Part shown: positions 47,211 to 58,720 of the stretch, piece by piece
Numbering within the stretch: position 1 is the stretch's first letter
Layout of the letters: the number at the start of each line of letters is the position of its first letter
Source of the DNA: Archegozetes longisetosus
Lineage: Eukaryota; Arthropoda; Arachnida; Sarcoptiformes; Trhypochthoniidae
Direction of reading: 5' to 3'
Length of the DNA stretch: 64,000 nt
NCBI GenBank assembly: GCA_018873245.2
Contig: JAEMBT020000001.1
Span: 7,196,220-7,260,219 of the forward strand
The notes under the pieces: generated by a model
The model's database searches: none
Told to the model about the DNA's origin: nothing
What the model saw: only the letters and a program-made list of their open reading frames with translations
Program-made: the position numbers and the translations under genes

Positions 47211-47544
47211 CTTCGTGTAGTATTACATGAGAAAGAGTCAATACACATTATAAGCGCCCAATCAAATACTTATACTATTGTTTCAAAAAATTTTTGGTAT
47301 CATTTAAAGTAAAAATCATTTCGATTTCATTAAAAACAGAAAAATTACATCAATTGACTCAAATTTACATATTTTAAAAGCTAATAATGTGTTCTTACGC
47401 ACATGTTGGATTACTCATTGATAATATACAGAGCAATCAATTTGTCGTTTCCGCTCACAAAACTAACAATTTTTTAATTTTAAAAGATATAAAGACAAAA
47501 TTTAGTTTAAATGTTCCTTATTTATTGAAAAATTAAATGAAATC

Positions 47545-47960
47545 ATAATAAATGTTGAAAGTTTTCATCATTCATGGCATGACACAACTGAACACAACGC
47601 GCCATATTATTCCTGTAATTCTTGAACAATCCTCACTCGATAGAGAAGCATTTTCAGTTGTTTAGCCCCGTTTAACATGAGCCGTAAGATATTGATATCT
47701 GCCCTGATCTTCGTCTAAGGCTACTTCGCGGACTTCGAATAAAATTTTGCTCAATTTCTTTCATTCTTGATTCAGTTAAAACATGTCTTTTGCGAACGTG
47801 TCTTTTGTCGCATATATTGCCTGTTTCTCTAAAGTTGGACACAATATTTCGAATTGTTCTATCGCATAGCGTATTTTTCTTTCCATATTCTCGTATAAGC
47901 GCTTTTAAGCACTCCTTAATTAGGAGTTTTGATGTGAAAATTGATAAAATAATTTTATTG
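47545..47960 (-). pseudogene. Internally deleted IS630/Tc-type transposase
   Basis: The minus strand reads KNTLCDRTIRNIVSNFRETG then NICDKRHVRKRHVLTESRMK, the helix-turn-helix and linker of an IS630-superfamily transposase. It passes quickly into NNMARCVQLCHAMNDENFQ HLL, the characteristic C-terminal end (R..lC...nG.hf..ll). The catalytic core is missing and the frame is broken. Terminal repeats not located. Confidence 0.65.
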
Positions 47961-48276
47961 GCGAGGCTTCGATAATAGACCTAAAGAGTTTCCAGAAAAA
48001 TGCACTTGTTTCTTCAAACTTAAGACTCCCATATCTCTTAAACGGTTGAGTTTGCAACAAAAAAGACCTATCGAATGATATAGGTTTTGGTAAGATCGGT
48101 ACAGTTCCACGCCCCTATAATAAATGGGTATTCTTTGTTTTTCAAACTATAACTGTGAATTGTGTCTGCACTGTATTATTGAATTTGACTTCTAGAGAGA
48201 GTGCTATTTTTGTAGTTATGGAGAGCACTCAACAAATACTATGTAGAAATTCTCGAAATACTGACACTTTATATTT

Positions 48277-48776
48277 GAAGGCTTTGTTTCCAAAAGAGCT
48301 TAAACGCCAAAATTTTAAAAACTGAGTTACACACTCATTCTTATGCATTTAGATACGAGGAATTTGAAAAAAGGTTTGAAATTCTCTGAAATGTCTAAAT
48401 CTTGTGGAAAAATGAGATCAAAAATTAAGTTTTTTTTCCAAAAGACTTAAATCCATCGGCAATTTATTTCCAAAAGGACTTATGTCCCATTTAGACCAAT
48501 TAAAAACCAGAAAAATGACGAAATTCATTGTTTCTGCCACACGAGGGCAGGCAAAAATTCCAAAAGGTCTTATATCCGAAAATATTTTCATTAATTAAAA
48601 GTTTTCTAATTAAGTTTGATTTTTCTAACTACGTTTTTATGGCCAAGTTTTCCTATCTTTTAAATAAAAACAAGACTTCAAACGGATTGAACAAGAAATA
48701 AACTTTTTAAAGGTTTTTTGTGTTTTTCTTCGTTTCGCATTTTTTGGATATAAGCCCTTTTGGAAACGTTGCCTTC
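48277..48776. mobile_element. 500-bp element with TTTCCAAAAGg-CTTA repeats
   Basis: The left end GAAGGCTTTGTTTCCAAAAG and the right end reversed, GAAGGCAACGTTTCCAAAAG, form terminal repeats, possibly with an ATTT duplication. The motif TTTCCAAAAGnnCTTAnaTCC also occurs internally near 48435, 48467 and 48557. No coding frame. Superfamily not assigned. Confidence 0.65.
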
Positions 48777-48829
48777 ATTTATCAAATTCAGCTATGATTT
48801 AAATGATTAGATTAGTCCTAATATTTGGT

Positions 48830-51290
48830 ACAACCTCTATTAAATTCGACTATTTGTTGAAGTGTATTAGGAATATAGTTGACCATATAAATTCTGGTAA
48901 AACTCTGATCGAATATTTAAGGATACCGTTCACTATTAAAATGACCGTTGATTCTAACTAGAGGTCCCAAAACTATTAGCATCATTATACCGAAAACTGA
49001 TACAGATCTACGGCTAGAATTTGTTATGGTTTGAATATAGCTCTCATCGAAAACAGCCCTAATGAAGCGTCCTAATTAGTGAGCGGGCAGCGGAACCTCT
49101 TTGAAAAGTGCTCTCGTCTACAAATGTAGTTCTATGCTCTTGATCAAAATCTGTATGATTCTCATTGAATTGTAGTCTATGAGTCCCATTCCCAGCACTC
49201 GTGAATTCTTTTTCTTGTGACGCTCGAAAAAAACTCATTCTCTAATAGTCAACGATTATTGTTGCTCCATTTAAAAAACTGCAAATATTCTTAATATCAT
49301 TTAATTTACAGAAGTCTCTCGTTAGCAGCGAGTAATATATAGAGCCAAGAATTTCGGGATCGCCCCGAAGTTTTAATATTGATTTAAACACTGGGAATCA
49401 AGTTTTTAAAGTCTAATTAGATAAATAAAATCTTAATTTAACTATACTAGAAATTTCGAATTTCCCTAATCCCGTTTTGAGTCCCGAATTCCCTAATTTA
49501 GAGATTAACACATAAATTTGAACTATTTTTCGATTTTATCAAAAGTATTATCAGAGATTGCAATGATTCACATGATAAAAACTTAAAGTCTAAGAACAGG
49601 TTTGCATCTCTCATTTCACTCTCCTTTGTTTAATTGAAGTATTTTTTATAAAATTTTACAAATATGATATATCAAAATGGGTAAGTAGTGAATCGTTATT
49701 ATTTAAGATGAAATCAGTTGTTAAAAGAGAAAAATATTACCTCAAGTGATGGTAGATTTGTAGTGCTTGTAACTATGTAATTAATTTTTATAACAGGCAT
49801 AGAAATCAATGGGTGAAGGAGCATTTATCTTCGGCTAAACATTTAAATAAATTCTCATAATCTTCAAAATAGCCATCAATAGTGAATCTATTTAAAGAAA
49901 ATGAAGAAAAGAAAGAGGAAAAACGATTTTTATGGAATTGACTGAAGCTTTTTTATCCACAGATATTCCTATGGAAGAGTTAAATAATAAAAATTTCGCA
50001 TCCAAGTACCTTACGAAAAAATTATATTCAATTTTTGCGTCAAAATATAATAAATAAAATTCGAAAAGAAATTAGAAATGAAAAAGTTTATTATAGACAA
50101 TACCACTAATTCTTTGAACAGATACGTTTTCAATGTTTTTGCTGGAAAGTTGGATGGTAGAAGATCTAAACCAATGCTAATTTCTACTCAATTTCCAGAA
50201 AATGTTAACCTTACAAAAACAATTCAAGCATTAAAGACATGTCAAGTTTTGCGGTCGAAGCAAACTAAATATGAAGATATTTTGCTTGTTAACGGGTCAA
50301 GCTTCAACTATGTTCAAAGCAATTTCTCATGCCAAAGTTCTGTTCTCTAATTTACATCATATAACTTGTTTGGCATATTCCTTACACTGCGTTTGTGAAT
50401 CAATAAGAGATCCCAATGAAAAGGCCGACAAGTTTATTGTTGTAATATCAAATTACCACCGAATCCAGTGGTAACAAGATGGGGAACATGGCTTCAAACA
50501 TCGTTTTATTATGCTGATAATTTTGATAAAATATCACAATTTGTTGAACTCAAATCAAACAATAAAGCAATTTCAAATGCAAAAAATTAATCAAAAGTGA
50601 AGTTAAAAATAAACTATTTGAACTTCATCAATTTCGATTTTTACCAGCAAAAATTGAATACATACAATCTAATTCGTTATCATTGACTCAACAAATGGAT
50701 GTAATCGAAGAAGTAAAAGAAAATTTAAGCGGATTCGCATTGGTAAAATTTGAAAATAGCTTTAAAAAAGAGTCCTAATTTGCTTAAATTTATATCAAAA
50801 GATAATTTAGATTTTAGATTCAAAACAAGTCAACGCCACTCGTTTCTGTTGAAGTTGAAAGATCTTTTCCACTTATAAAACTATTTTAGCTGACAAAAGA
50901 TACAGTTTAACAGAGGATAATACTAAAATGTTCATTATACTAAAATTTAATAACTTTTTGTAAGATTTATAAAAAAAAATTATTTATTAATCTTCCGATT
51001 TTGCCTCCTGAATCCACCAAAATATTACTCCCGAATCTCTCCCGAATTTAACATTTTCATAGTCCCTAAATTCTCTGCTCTGGTAACATATCAAAGTCTT
51101 GATCAATAGCTGTGTTTCACGGACGCCCTGTTTTAGGCAAGGTTTGCACTTCCACGTTCTCACATATCTGTTCATTTTCTTATGAAGTTCACAATTGTTG
51201 AAAGCACCAAAGCTATCTCTTTAGGTGTATAATTAGCCCCAAGAAAAAAACAATCAAATCCCTTAAAGTAGCTGACCGCGCTCCAAACCG
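48830..51290 (-). pseudogene. Tc1-like transposase split by a hAT insertion
   Basis: On the minus strand the N-terminal part lies at about 51290-51091 (NRYVRTWKCKPC..GVRETQLLIKTLIC, helix-turn-helix region). The C-terminal part lies at about 49331-48830 (FVDESTFQ around the first aspartate; SVSVFGIMM..GPLVRINGHFNSERYP; NYIPNTLQQI). Between them sits the hAT element 49340-51082 with its own target duplication. Both halves have stops and shifts. Wording such as LVRI.GrfNsekY is typical of arthropod Tc1 transposases. Confidence 0.7.
49340..51082 (+). mobile_element. hAT transposon with degenerate transposase
   Basis: Ends TAGAGCCAAGAATTTCGGGA and, reversed, CAGAGCAGAGAATTTAGGGA. Flanking 8-mers GTAATATA (49332-49339) and GTAACATA (51083-51090) differ at one base. 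The transposase remnant on the plus strand includes LRSKQTKYEDILL, then after a shift LLTGQASTMFKAISHAKVLF and SNLHHITCLAYSLHCVCESI. VTRWGTWLQTSFYYADNF follows in yet another frame, then a dimerisation-region match near 50840-50950 (SVEVERSF..L..KRY.LTEDN). Several frameshifts and stops; inactive. Confidence 0.82.
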
Positions 51291-53420
51291 TTTGATCCAA
51301 AATAGCATTTTATAATAGGAAATGTTTAACAAAACTTATATAAAAGCAATGAATACATGCTAACAGTTTCATCTTTAGGCAAAATTTTTATTTGAGAAAT
51401 CATGAGTTTAATGAGGAAGAACTTAACAAATTGTTCATAAAATTTTCTCAAATGTATTAAAAAATCAAACAGCCTTATTCACAAATTACGCTTAAGGTTG
51501 ACTTTCGAAAATTTATAACTCGTAATCTTCCATTTTAGATTTTCACTAGATATAGCCGATAGAACCTTAGCACAATTAAGTTTTAATTGTTCAAATTTCA
51601 AACCCAAACTCGCATTCCCTCTCAAAACAGCAATTTGGTTGAGTTACACTTAAGCTCCGAGTGCAGTTCATCAATACTACTGAATGCACATATTACATAT
51701 ATGATGCATTGGATTCAGTAACGACTTGTGTGGAGATGTATGGGTTTTCGGATTATTTCACAAAATCAATGTTTAGGTCTTAATTTACATTCAGACAAAT
51801 TTTCATGATATGTTCCAATGAGGAAAATATGATTAAACCGGCAAAGAAGTTGCCTCTAATTCCTATAGAAAAGCATTAAAACTAAGAGTAGTTTTGCACT
51901 TATGCGTCATATAAATGTGTTAACTGCATATTCAGTTATTTATGCAATACTAAGTTAGATGTGAGACAATTATTTATAAGCTTTTGAAATAAAACTTTTT
52001 TATTTACGTTCATTATTTTATTTTTAAAATCTTAAAATATGTGATTTATTGAAAAATAAATTGAAAAATATCACTAATTGTGTTATAAATAGACAAACGC
52101 CTATAGACTTAATTAATAATGAATTGATGCAAAAGTCTAAAGAAAATGGAAAGAAACGTACATCACATCCAATCTTATGGCAGAAAAACATGAGAAAAAT
52201 ATTAAGAAATTCAGCAAATTATTGAAAGTAAATGATTTAAATGTATTTGAAAGTTGTGCTACTTTAAACGCGATTTTCTCATTTCTGCGCATAAGGCTAA
52301 AGTCGTTACTGCATACAACGCATCATATAACGTTGAATAGGATTTGGTTTGTTTAAAAAAAAGAAGCGCCAACTGTTTTGTAGCGCAGTAACTGATTCTT
52401 TCTTCAAAAAATTAGACCAATAAAAATAAAGCAAATAAAGCATTGTTCATTTAAGTAACTATATATGAATACTATATTATATCTAAATTTACAATAACTA
52501 TATAATGACTTAAAATTTTAGTTGCAAAGTAAAACCAAGTTCTCATGTCATTAATTTTAACATCCTTTTGCTTATTTCCAAGGCAATTAAATCATAATAT
52601 TTCAATATATTTGTTGAAAAAACTTTTTGTATCCAAATACATTTGTAAATAATACGAAAATAAACTTATGATCAAACTATTAATTAATATTTTAAGCACA
52701 ACAAAACCAAAATTTTCACATCTTCAGAATTTGTTTACGGATTAGATGTGGAAAAAAATTCTTTTTTGTCGGAATGGGATCAAATGCAAGAAATTCATCT
52801 ATCGATGGATTTATGCATTTGTGTTTACCAAAATGTAGAGTGTTTCATTTTTATTTTGACAGATTAAATACATTGATTAATTCAAAATGTCAAAATAAAA
52901 TTGAAACACTGTCTATTGAGAAAATATGAATTTGCTTCCCAAAGTTTTATAACATTGATTTTTGAATAGATTCGAAATTTGATCGTATTCGCAAAATTTT
53001 ACACATCTTTATCATCTGTTAAAAGCATTGATTAGTTCTAATAAATCCATATACTACGAGTGACGTTAGAGTAAATTTGAGTTTTTATCATTAATCGGGA
53101 AATAATGATATAAAAGACCAGAATTATTTATTCTGTTGCTTTTAAATTTATTTATAGAATATTCTCAACTTTTCATAGTTAACAATTTCTTATGAATTCA
53201 CAACTAATTCAATAATGAATAAATTGTAAATGAACAAAAATACAAAAATAAACAATCATTTTCTATTATTATTCAGTTAATATGATTTATTAAATACCAC
53301 AAACGACTACAAAATGTTTAAAATTAGCTGAATAGTGGTAAAATTAGATCTATTTACTTAGCTATAAATTAGACGGCACTTCTAAAATGTGGTAAATAAA
53401 ATCCCATTCAAATATATACA
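51291..53420. other. AT-rich intergenic region with one tiny MITE
   Basis: No gene supported. 51680-51735 contains a short palindrome (TACTGAATGCA..TGCATTGGATTCAGTA). The 76-bp element at 52838-52913 is listed separately. Confidence 0.4.
52838..52913. mobile_element. 76-bp mariner-type MITE
   Basis: GAGTGTTTCATTTTTATTTT on the left pairs with the right end reversed, GACAGTGTTTCAATTTTATT. TA lies on both sides. The ends are nearly continuous, so almost the whole element is a hairpin. Confidence 0.65.
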
Positions 53421-53424
53421 AATA

Positions 53425-55573
53425 TTATCGTTACAGCGTGAGGATGTACAATAGGCAAACACACTACCCCTCAGCATAAGTTATACCTCTGAAGCGTCAA
53501 TAAGACGATTCTTAGGATTTAAAACTAAAAACGACGACATAAAGTCTACATTTTTAGCGCCCAAACTACTTAAAAGTTATTTATATTGTAGTGATCTGAC
53601 CCTGACTCAAGAGCCAGCCAGTCTGACACTACTCAACTATTGAAAAATTAATCGTTCGATTATTGAACGAACTAAGAACTTCTGACATTAATGTCACCTT
53701 TTTTAGAAATAATAATATATAAAATGCGTGCTCTCAAACTAGGCACACAGTTGTTGACGTAGTGTTCTGTAGCTTGAATTAATTTTTATAAGTAAATAAC
53801 TTATCTTTGCTTCAATATTTAGAAAACATTTTAAAAACAACAGGTAAATTATTTAAAATGTTAAATAATTTTGTATTAGAATTTCAACTTTTTTGGAGAT
53901 GTAAATTATATATAAATATTTTTGTCTTATTCATTAAATAAGTCTAATTTGTGATAATAAAGTGATATTTTTATGATTAAAGTTTTAAAAGTTTATGATA
54001 AGTTCTTAAACTTGTGACAATGGCTTCTCCATTGAATAAAAAATTAAGAACTAGTCCTTTTAAATCTAGATTTGGAAAAGGACGTGTAATAAGTTCTCAA
54101 TCAAAAGAGTTTATAATAAAATTCTATAATTATTTACATGGTAAAATTGACACTCTGCCTAAAGAGGACGTAATTCGTGAACTTATAAAAATTACACAAC
54201 TGGGAGGAACTACACTACTTAACATAGTCAATCCCGGATTTTCGGACCTAAAATCACCCAAAAAAGTAAGAAATAAACATTTGACTCTATGGATAAAAAC
54301 TTAATAAAAAACATGATTAATCTTACATGATCAATTTTACATCGAAAAAACACTTCCTTACATACGAGACTTGTAAAAAAAATAGAAAATAACAATTTGA
54401 GCTTTGACGGTTGTTGTCAAACTAAATTTTATAAATTGATTAAATAAATGGGATATGAATTTGTAAAAGTTAATGAGGTTTCTAGAAGAATTGTGATGGA
54501 AAAAAGTGAAAATGTTATGAAAAGAAGGAATCATTTACGGAAAAAACATGCACTCGAAAAATGCATCCTAATTCTTTATGGGTTTATTTAGACGAAACTT
54601 TTATATATAAAAATTTCACAACTTCAGAGATTTTATTAAGTGATGATGAATTACCGGATTTAAAAATTCCTATCGGACAAGGATTACACTTTTCTATAAT
54701 CCATGCTGGTTCAATAAATGGCTTTATAAAAAATGCTGTTTTAATTCTCGAAGATATAGAATTAAATAGTGAATTACTTGAAAATTGGCTGCGAAAACAA
54801 CTTTTATCGAACTTGCGCGAAAATTCCATAATAGTTCTGGATAATGCGCCCACACATTCTAAATTATACAGCCATATCCCAACACAAAATGATAATAAAA
54901 ATGTTATAAAAAATTGGCTTAAGAATAAAACATCAGATATCCGGAAGATGCTTTAAAAATTGAATCGTTGGATTTGGTAAAAAAAATATACCGCAAAAGC
55001 ATTACACCGTCGACCAAATCATCGAAAATGCTGGTCATATCCCTATCAGGTTGCCACCTTATCATTGTCATTTAAATCCGATTGAATTAGTTTGGTCTCA
55101 AATGAAAAAGTATTTCGGTCGACATAATATAGGAAATGATAAAAAGCAAGTTCGGGAACTAATATTAGAATCTTTTAAAGAAGTTAAGCCAGAAAATTGG
55201 AAAAATTATTGTGAGCATGTAAGGCTTGTTGAAAGAAATTACTGGGAAACTGACGGTCTCATTGATTCAACTTTTGATGATCTCATAATAAACTTCGGAG
55301 AAGATTCTGAAAGCGATACAGAGGATGAAAGTGATTCATTCGATGATATTTTGCTAGAAAATAATTATAATAGTGCAAATATTAAAATTTAAACTAGATC
55401 ATAATTATTGTAAAAAATTATTTTTAAAAATTAGCCATTTATAGTGAGATTTAACTGTATCAAATATACTAGTAAATAGTGTTTCGAGTGATTGGCTCTT
55501 TTACTTCAGGGGTATAACTCATGCTAAGGGGTAGTGGGTTTGCCTATTGTACATCCTTACGCTGCAACGATAA
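53425..55573 (+). mobile_element. 2.15-kb Tc-like transposon with long terminal repeats
   Basis: Terminal inverted repeats of about 68 bases: TTATCGTTACAGCGTGAGG..GTACAATAGGCAAAC..CACTACCCCT on the left (53425-53492) and its reverse on the right (55505-55573), with TA at both borders. It carries the transposase pseudogene 54020-55392. On the right a second, inner candidate end (CAGTTAAATCTCACTATAAA, reversed, near 55440-55458) resembles the usual terminus of this transposase family. No clear left partner was found. Confidence 0.75.
54020..55392 (+). pseudogene. Tc/IS630-superfamily transposase, broken
   Basis: From ATG 54020: a helix-turn-helix-like N-terminus (KEFIIKFYNYLHGKIDTLPK, TTLLNIV). 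A region with in-frame stops follows, still readable as INNNLSFDGCCQTKFYKLI and MGYEFVKVNEVSRRIVMEK. The DDE core: WVYLDETFIYKNF (first D), SIIVLDNAPTHSK (second D), PPYHCHLNPIELVWSQMKKY (E). A low-complexity acidic end follows (EDSESDTEDESDSFDDI). At least two stops and two frame changes, so inactive, but all three catalytic residues survive. Confidence 0.85.
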
Positions 55574-56220
55574 TATATATAATACTGCATGTGCTTAGCT
55601 TTCATACCATTAATTACGTCAATATAAATCAAGATTTCACATTCATTACTACAAGTAATACAATTAGAGGTGAATATTATCATCATATAATCATTATAAC
55701 TTATAATCATGAAAAAATCAGTATTATCATAAGCTCAAATTAATTATTTTTAATAATCAAAATAGTATTTATGATATAGCAATGAATGAGCATCATTTTT
55801 GTCAAATAGAGCTTCATAGGAATTACTTGGCATTAGCAACGGTTATAGCTTATGAATGCTAGCTTTCGAATATGTGATAAATGATACTAGTGTTTGTTCT
55901 GCTATTCTACTATGAAGAGGTAAAGAAGTGCACCATTTTCAATAAGAAATTATCTACAAATTAAGTTCTGGAATCAAGTTACCAGTAGTTCGAATCTTAA
56001 AAATACAAATAATATTCATGTACTGAGAATATATATAATTCGTATATTACTGCGAAAAATAGTGAAGTTATTAAGTGCCAACTTTATTCTTCTCATAACT
56101 GGCCACGAAACGATATTTTAGTTTAATTTTAAACCTGAGTAAATTTAATACAATTCTCTGGTTCGCCAAAAGTTAATCTGATACGAAAAATTATTCTCAA
56201 CTTATAATATTTGTAACAAA

Positions 56221-57633
56221 ATGAGTGAAAGAACTAAAAGAAAGAAAAAGATCTCTGAAATGACCAGAAAAGATAAAAATATATTTATATTAAAAGTGTT
56301 GATTTTTATGATTTGCATTTGTGGCCTAATATATCAAACATGTCAAATTGTTACTCAATATTCTATTGGACAAACAGTTGTCAGTATTAATGTTGGAAAA
56401 TCAATTAATAAATACAATAAACTACCGGCTATTACTGTCTGTTATCCAGCATTTATATCAATGGAAAAAATTGCTCAACTGTATCCACAATTGAAAGATG
56501 CTTACAAAGAATATCAAAACATCATTAATAATGTGAATGATAATGATTTTAATAATGAGACCCTGAAGAAGTTCCTGGAAAATATTTTTTATGATAATTT
56601 TACAGAATCAGGTAAAAGTTATAAAATGCCAGTTTACGACTTGTTTGACAAAATGAGTATTCCTTTCAATTTCACGAAAAGACCTATCAAAATGTTCGAG
56701 ATAATTGATAGCTATATGGACGATCAATACAAACATTTGGACACAAAGCAAGCTATCGAAATTGTAGTAAAGGGAACAGTTCGAAATGATAACAATATTG
56801 AATCTATAGAAAATGTGAATATAACAGACTTAGACCCTGTTGAGTCTATTTCTATGACAGACGACGATAAGTTTGGATCGAAATGCTACACATTCTTCAG
56901 TGATTTAAAGGAGAAATGGAGAAATTTCAGAATTATTTTGGGTTACGTGGTTATTCAAATAAATCATGACGCAAAATGGTTTCCGCCTAACATTTATGAC
57001 AAAAATCAGTCAATACAGTTTGCAATACATTCTTCCAACTCTATTCCCCCTCTTTTTTATGGTGATGAATATATATCGTTAATAAGTGGTCATGAATATA
57101 AGATAACTTACTCCAGAACTGAAATCAAATTATTACCACCAAAATATTTGACTAACTGTCGCAATTATGATTTGAACGATGAAAATCATGAAAATCTTAG
57201 AACTGATTGCGTGAGTCAATGTCTCGAGAAGGGCCTGCAGAAGAGCTGCGGTGAATGTGTTCTACAATCTGGATCTTTATGGAGAAAAGAAATTTTTAGT
57301 AAAAATAAAACTATCAAGTTTTGCAAATATTCTTATGATTGCGCACATGAAGATTATGATAAGGTTTTATCGATTTGTGATGATAACTGTCAGAATGAAT
57401 GTTATAAACATGTTTATGAATTTGATCAGAAAGACAAAATTAATTTAGAACTTTCTCCATGGGATAAAAGAACTTTAATTTATGTGGTACATAGTCGATT
57501 ACCCGACCAATTTATCGAACATTTACCCGAAATGACATTCATATCATTCATTGCAAATTCTGGCGGTATTTTGGGAATATGGTTGGGATTAAGTGTTTAT
57601 GCGATACTCAGTTCCATAATAAAATGTTTCTAA
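56221..57633 (+). CDS. DEG/ENaC family sodium channel, intact single exon
   Basis: 470 residues, ATG directly after GTAACAAA. TM1 at about residues 23-50 (FILKVLIFMICICGLIYQTC), then NKYNKLPAITVCYP. The cysteine-rich extracellular region includes LLPPKYLTNCRNYDL, DCVSQCLEKGL, SCGECV and CDDNCQNECYKH. TM2 (SGGILGIWLGLSVYAIL) carries the GLS filter; the C-terminus is short. Same length and most residues as the gene at 15047-16459, on the other strand 40 kb away. The copies share flanks, so they arose by DNA-level duplication. An ion-conducting surface channel, probably sensory, is inferred from the family. Confidence 0.93.
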   Translation: MSERTKRKKKISEMTRKDKNIFILKVLIFMICICGLIYQTCQIVTQYSIGQTVVSINVGKSINKYNKLPAITVCYPAFISMEKIAQLYPQLKDAYKEYQNIINNVNDNDFNNETLKKFLENIFYDNFTESGKSYKMPVYDLFDKMSIPFNFTKRPIKMFEIIDSYMDDQYKHLDTKQAIEIVVKGTVRNDNNIESIENVNITDLDPVESISMTDDDKFGSKCYTFFSDLKEKWRNFRIILGYVVIQINHDAKWFPPNIYDKNQSIQFAIHSSNSIPPLFYGDEYISLISGHEYKITYSRTEIKLLPPKYLTNCRNYDLNDENHENLRTDCVSQCLEKGLQKSCGECVLQSGSLWRKEIFSKNKTIKFCKYSYDCAHEDYDKVLSICDDNCQNECYKHVYEFDQKDKINLELSPWDKRTLIYVVHSRLPDQFIEHLPEMTFISFIANSGGILGIWLGLSVYAILSSIIKCF

Positions 57634-58589
57634 AAACATAATTGTTGAATTATGATCTGTTAATTGCTTTTTATGTTTAAATAACTATTCAAATCTGCAT
57701 TATATTATTAGTTTTTCAAGTATTACTCTTATTTCAATTAATCAAAATAATAATCATTTGTTAAAAATAAAGTTCAAGTATTTTACCAAAAATAAATTTT
57801 CAAATAGAGTTACTTTAAACTGACAAATCCTCAATGTCTTAAAAGTCATATTTCTTATCGAACGAGACCTTATTTTTAAAATTTTTTAATAGCTTATGAA
57901 AAGCTTTTGCTATTAGAATAAAATTTTTTTTAAACTAAATTTAGAATAAGTTAAACGAAAATGTCTTAGACTTCTTCAAAAAAGTTGTCAAACGCAAACT
58001 CTTTCTGAAAAGCAATGTCTAATGTCTATAAACAATAAGATACTAATTCATTTTAACTAAACTCCATAATCTAAGAAAAACGATGACTTTAGAACTTTAC
58101 TATCCAATACTAAGTGAAAATATTTTATAAACATTAGTAGGTTAAGTGCATATGCTTTCTTGGTATAACCTTTATAGAGTGTTCTCTATGGCTTAGTGCT
58201 CTTCTTAACTATACAATAATGATACTCGCTCTCAAAATTGGGCTCAATGATACATTGCTGGTACAGCTCACAATTGTAGTATTGAATGCAATGAAATCAA
58301 AATATGAATTAAACAAGGGGTGTCAATGAAAGGACAATATAAGAGTATTTGATTATAATTTTTAAACTAGATATGATAGAGATTTTAAACTTCACGCCTA
58401 CTTTCATAAATAGTAGGATTTTTTTCATATAGCGTGATCTTTGTCTACATAATTGAAAAATGTCTGAATATTTGACTGAAATTCATGTTTCTTACGTAAG
58501 AGAATATTACTCAAATACAAAAAGTGATTTTTAAAGTTCAACAGAGTTCCCGAAAACACTTCAAAACACGTAATGACTTTAACGTAATG

Positions 58590-58720
58590 ATAACCATTTT
58601 CACTGTGGATATAACGCAATCGAACTTGAAAATTGTCGACATTTAGAGTGATGCTCTTTACAATGTTATCGACAATTTTCAAGTTAGGTTGGATTATATT
58701 CACAGTGAAAGTGGTTATCA
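58590..58720. repeat. Hairpin-type inverted repeat, possible small MITE
   Basis: GATAACCATTTTCACTGTG..GAACTTGAAAATTGTCGA (58590-58640) is mirrored by TCGACAATTTTCAAGTT..TTCACAGTGAAAGTGGTTATC (58668-58720). The corresponding part of the neighbouring unit does not show it clearly, so it may be an insertion. Confidence 0.6.

Noticed and set aside
50078..50474. Two short overlapping plus-strand frames read as separate genes
   Set aside because: They are consecutive pieces of one broken hAT transposase within 49340-51082.
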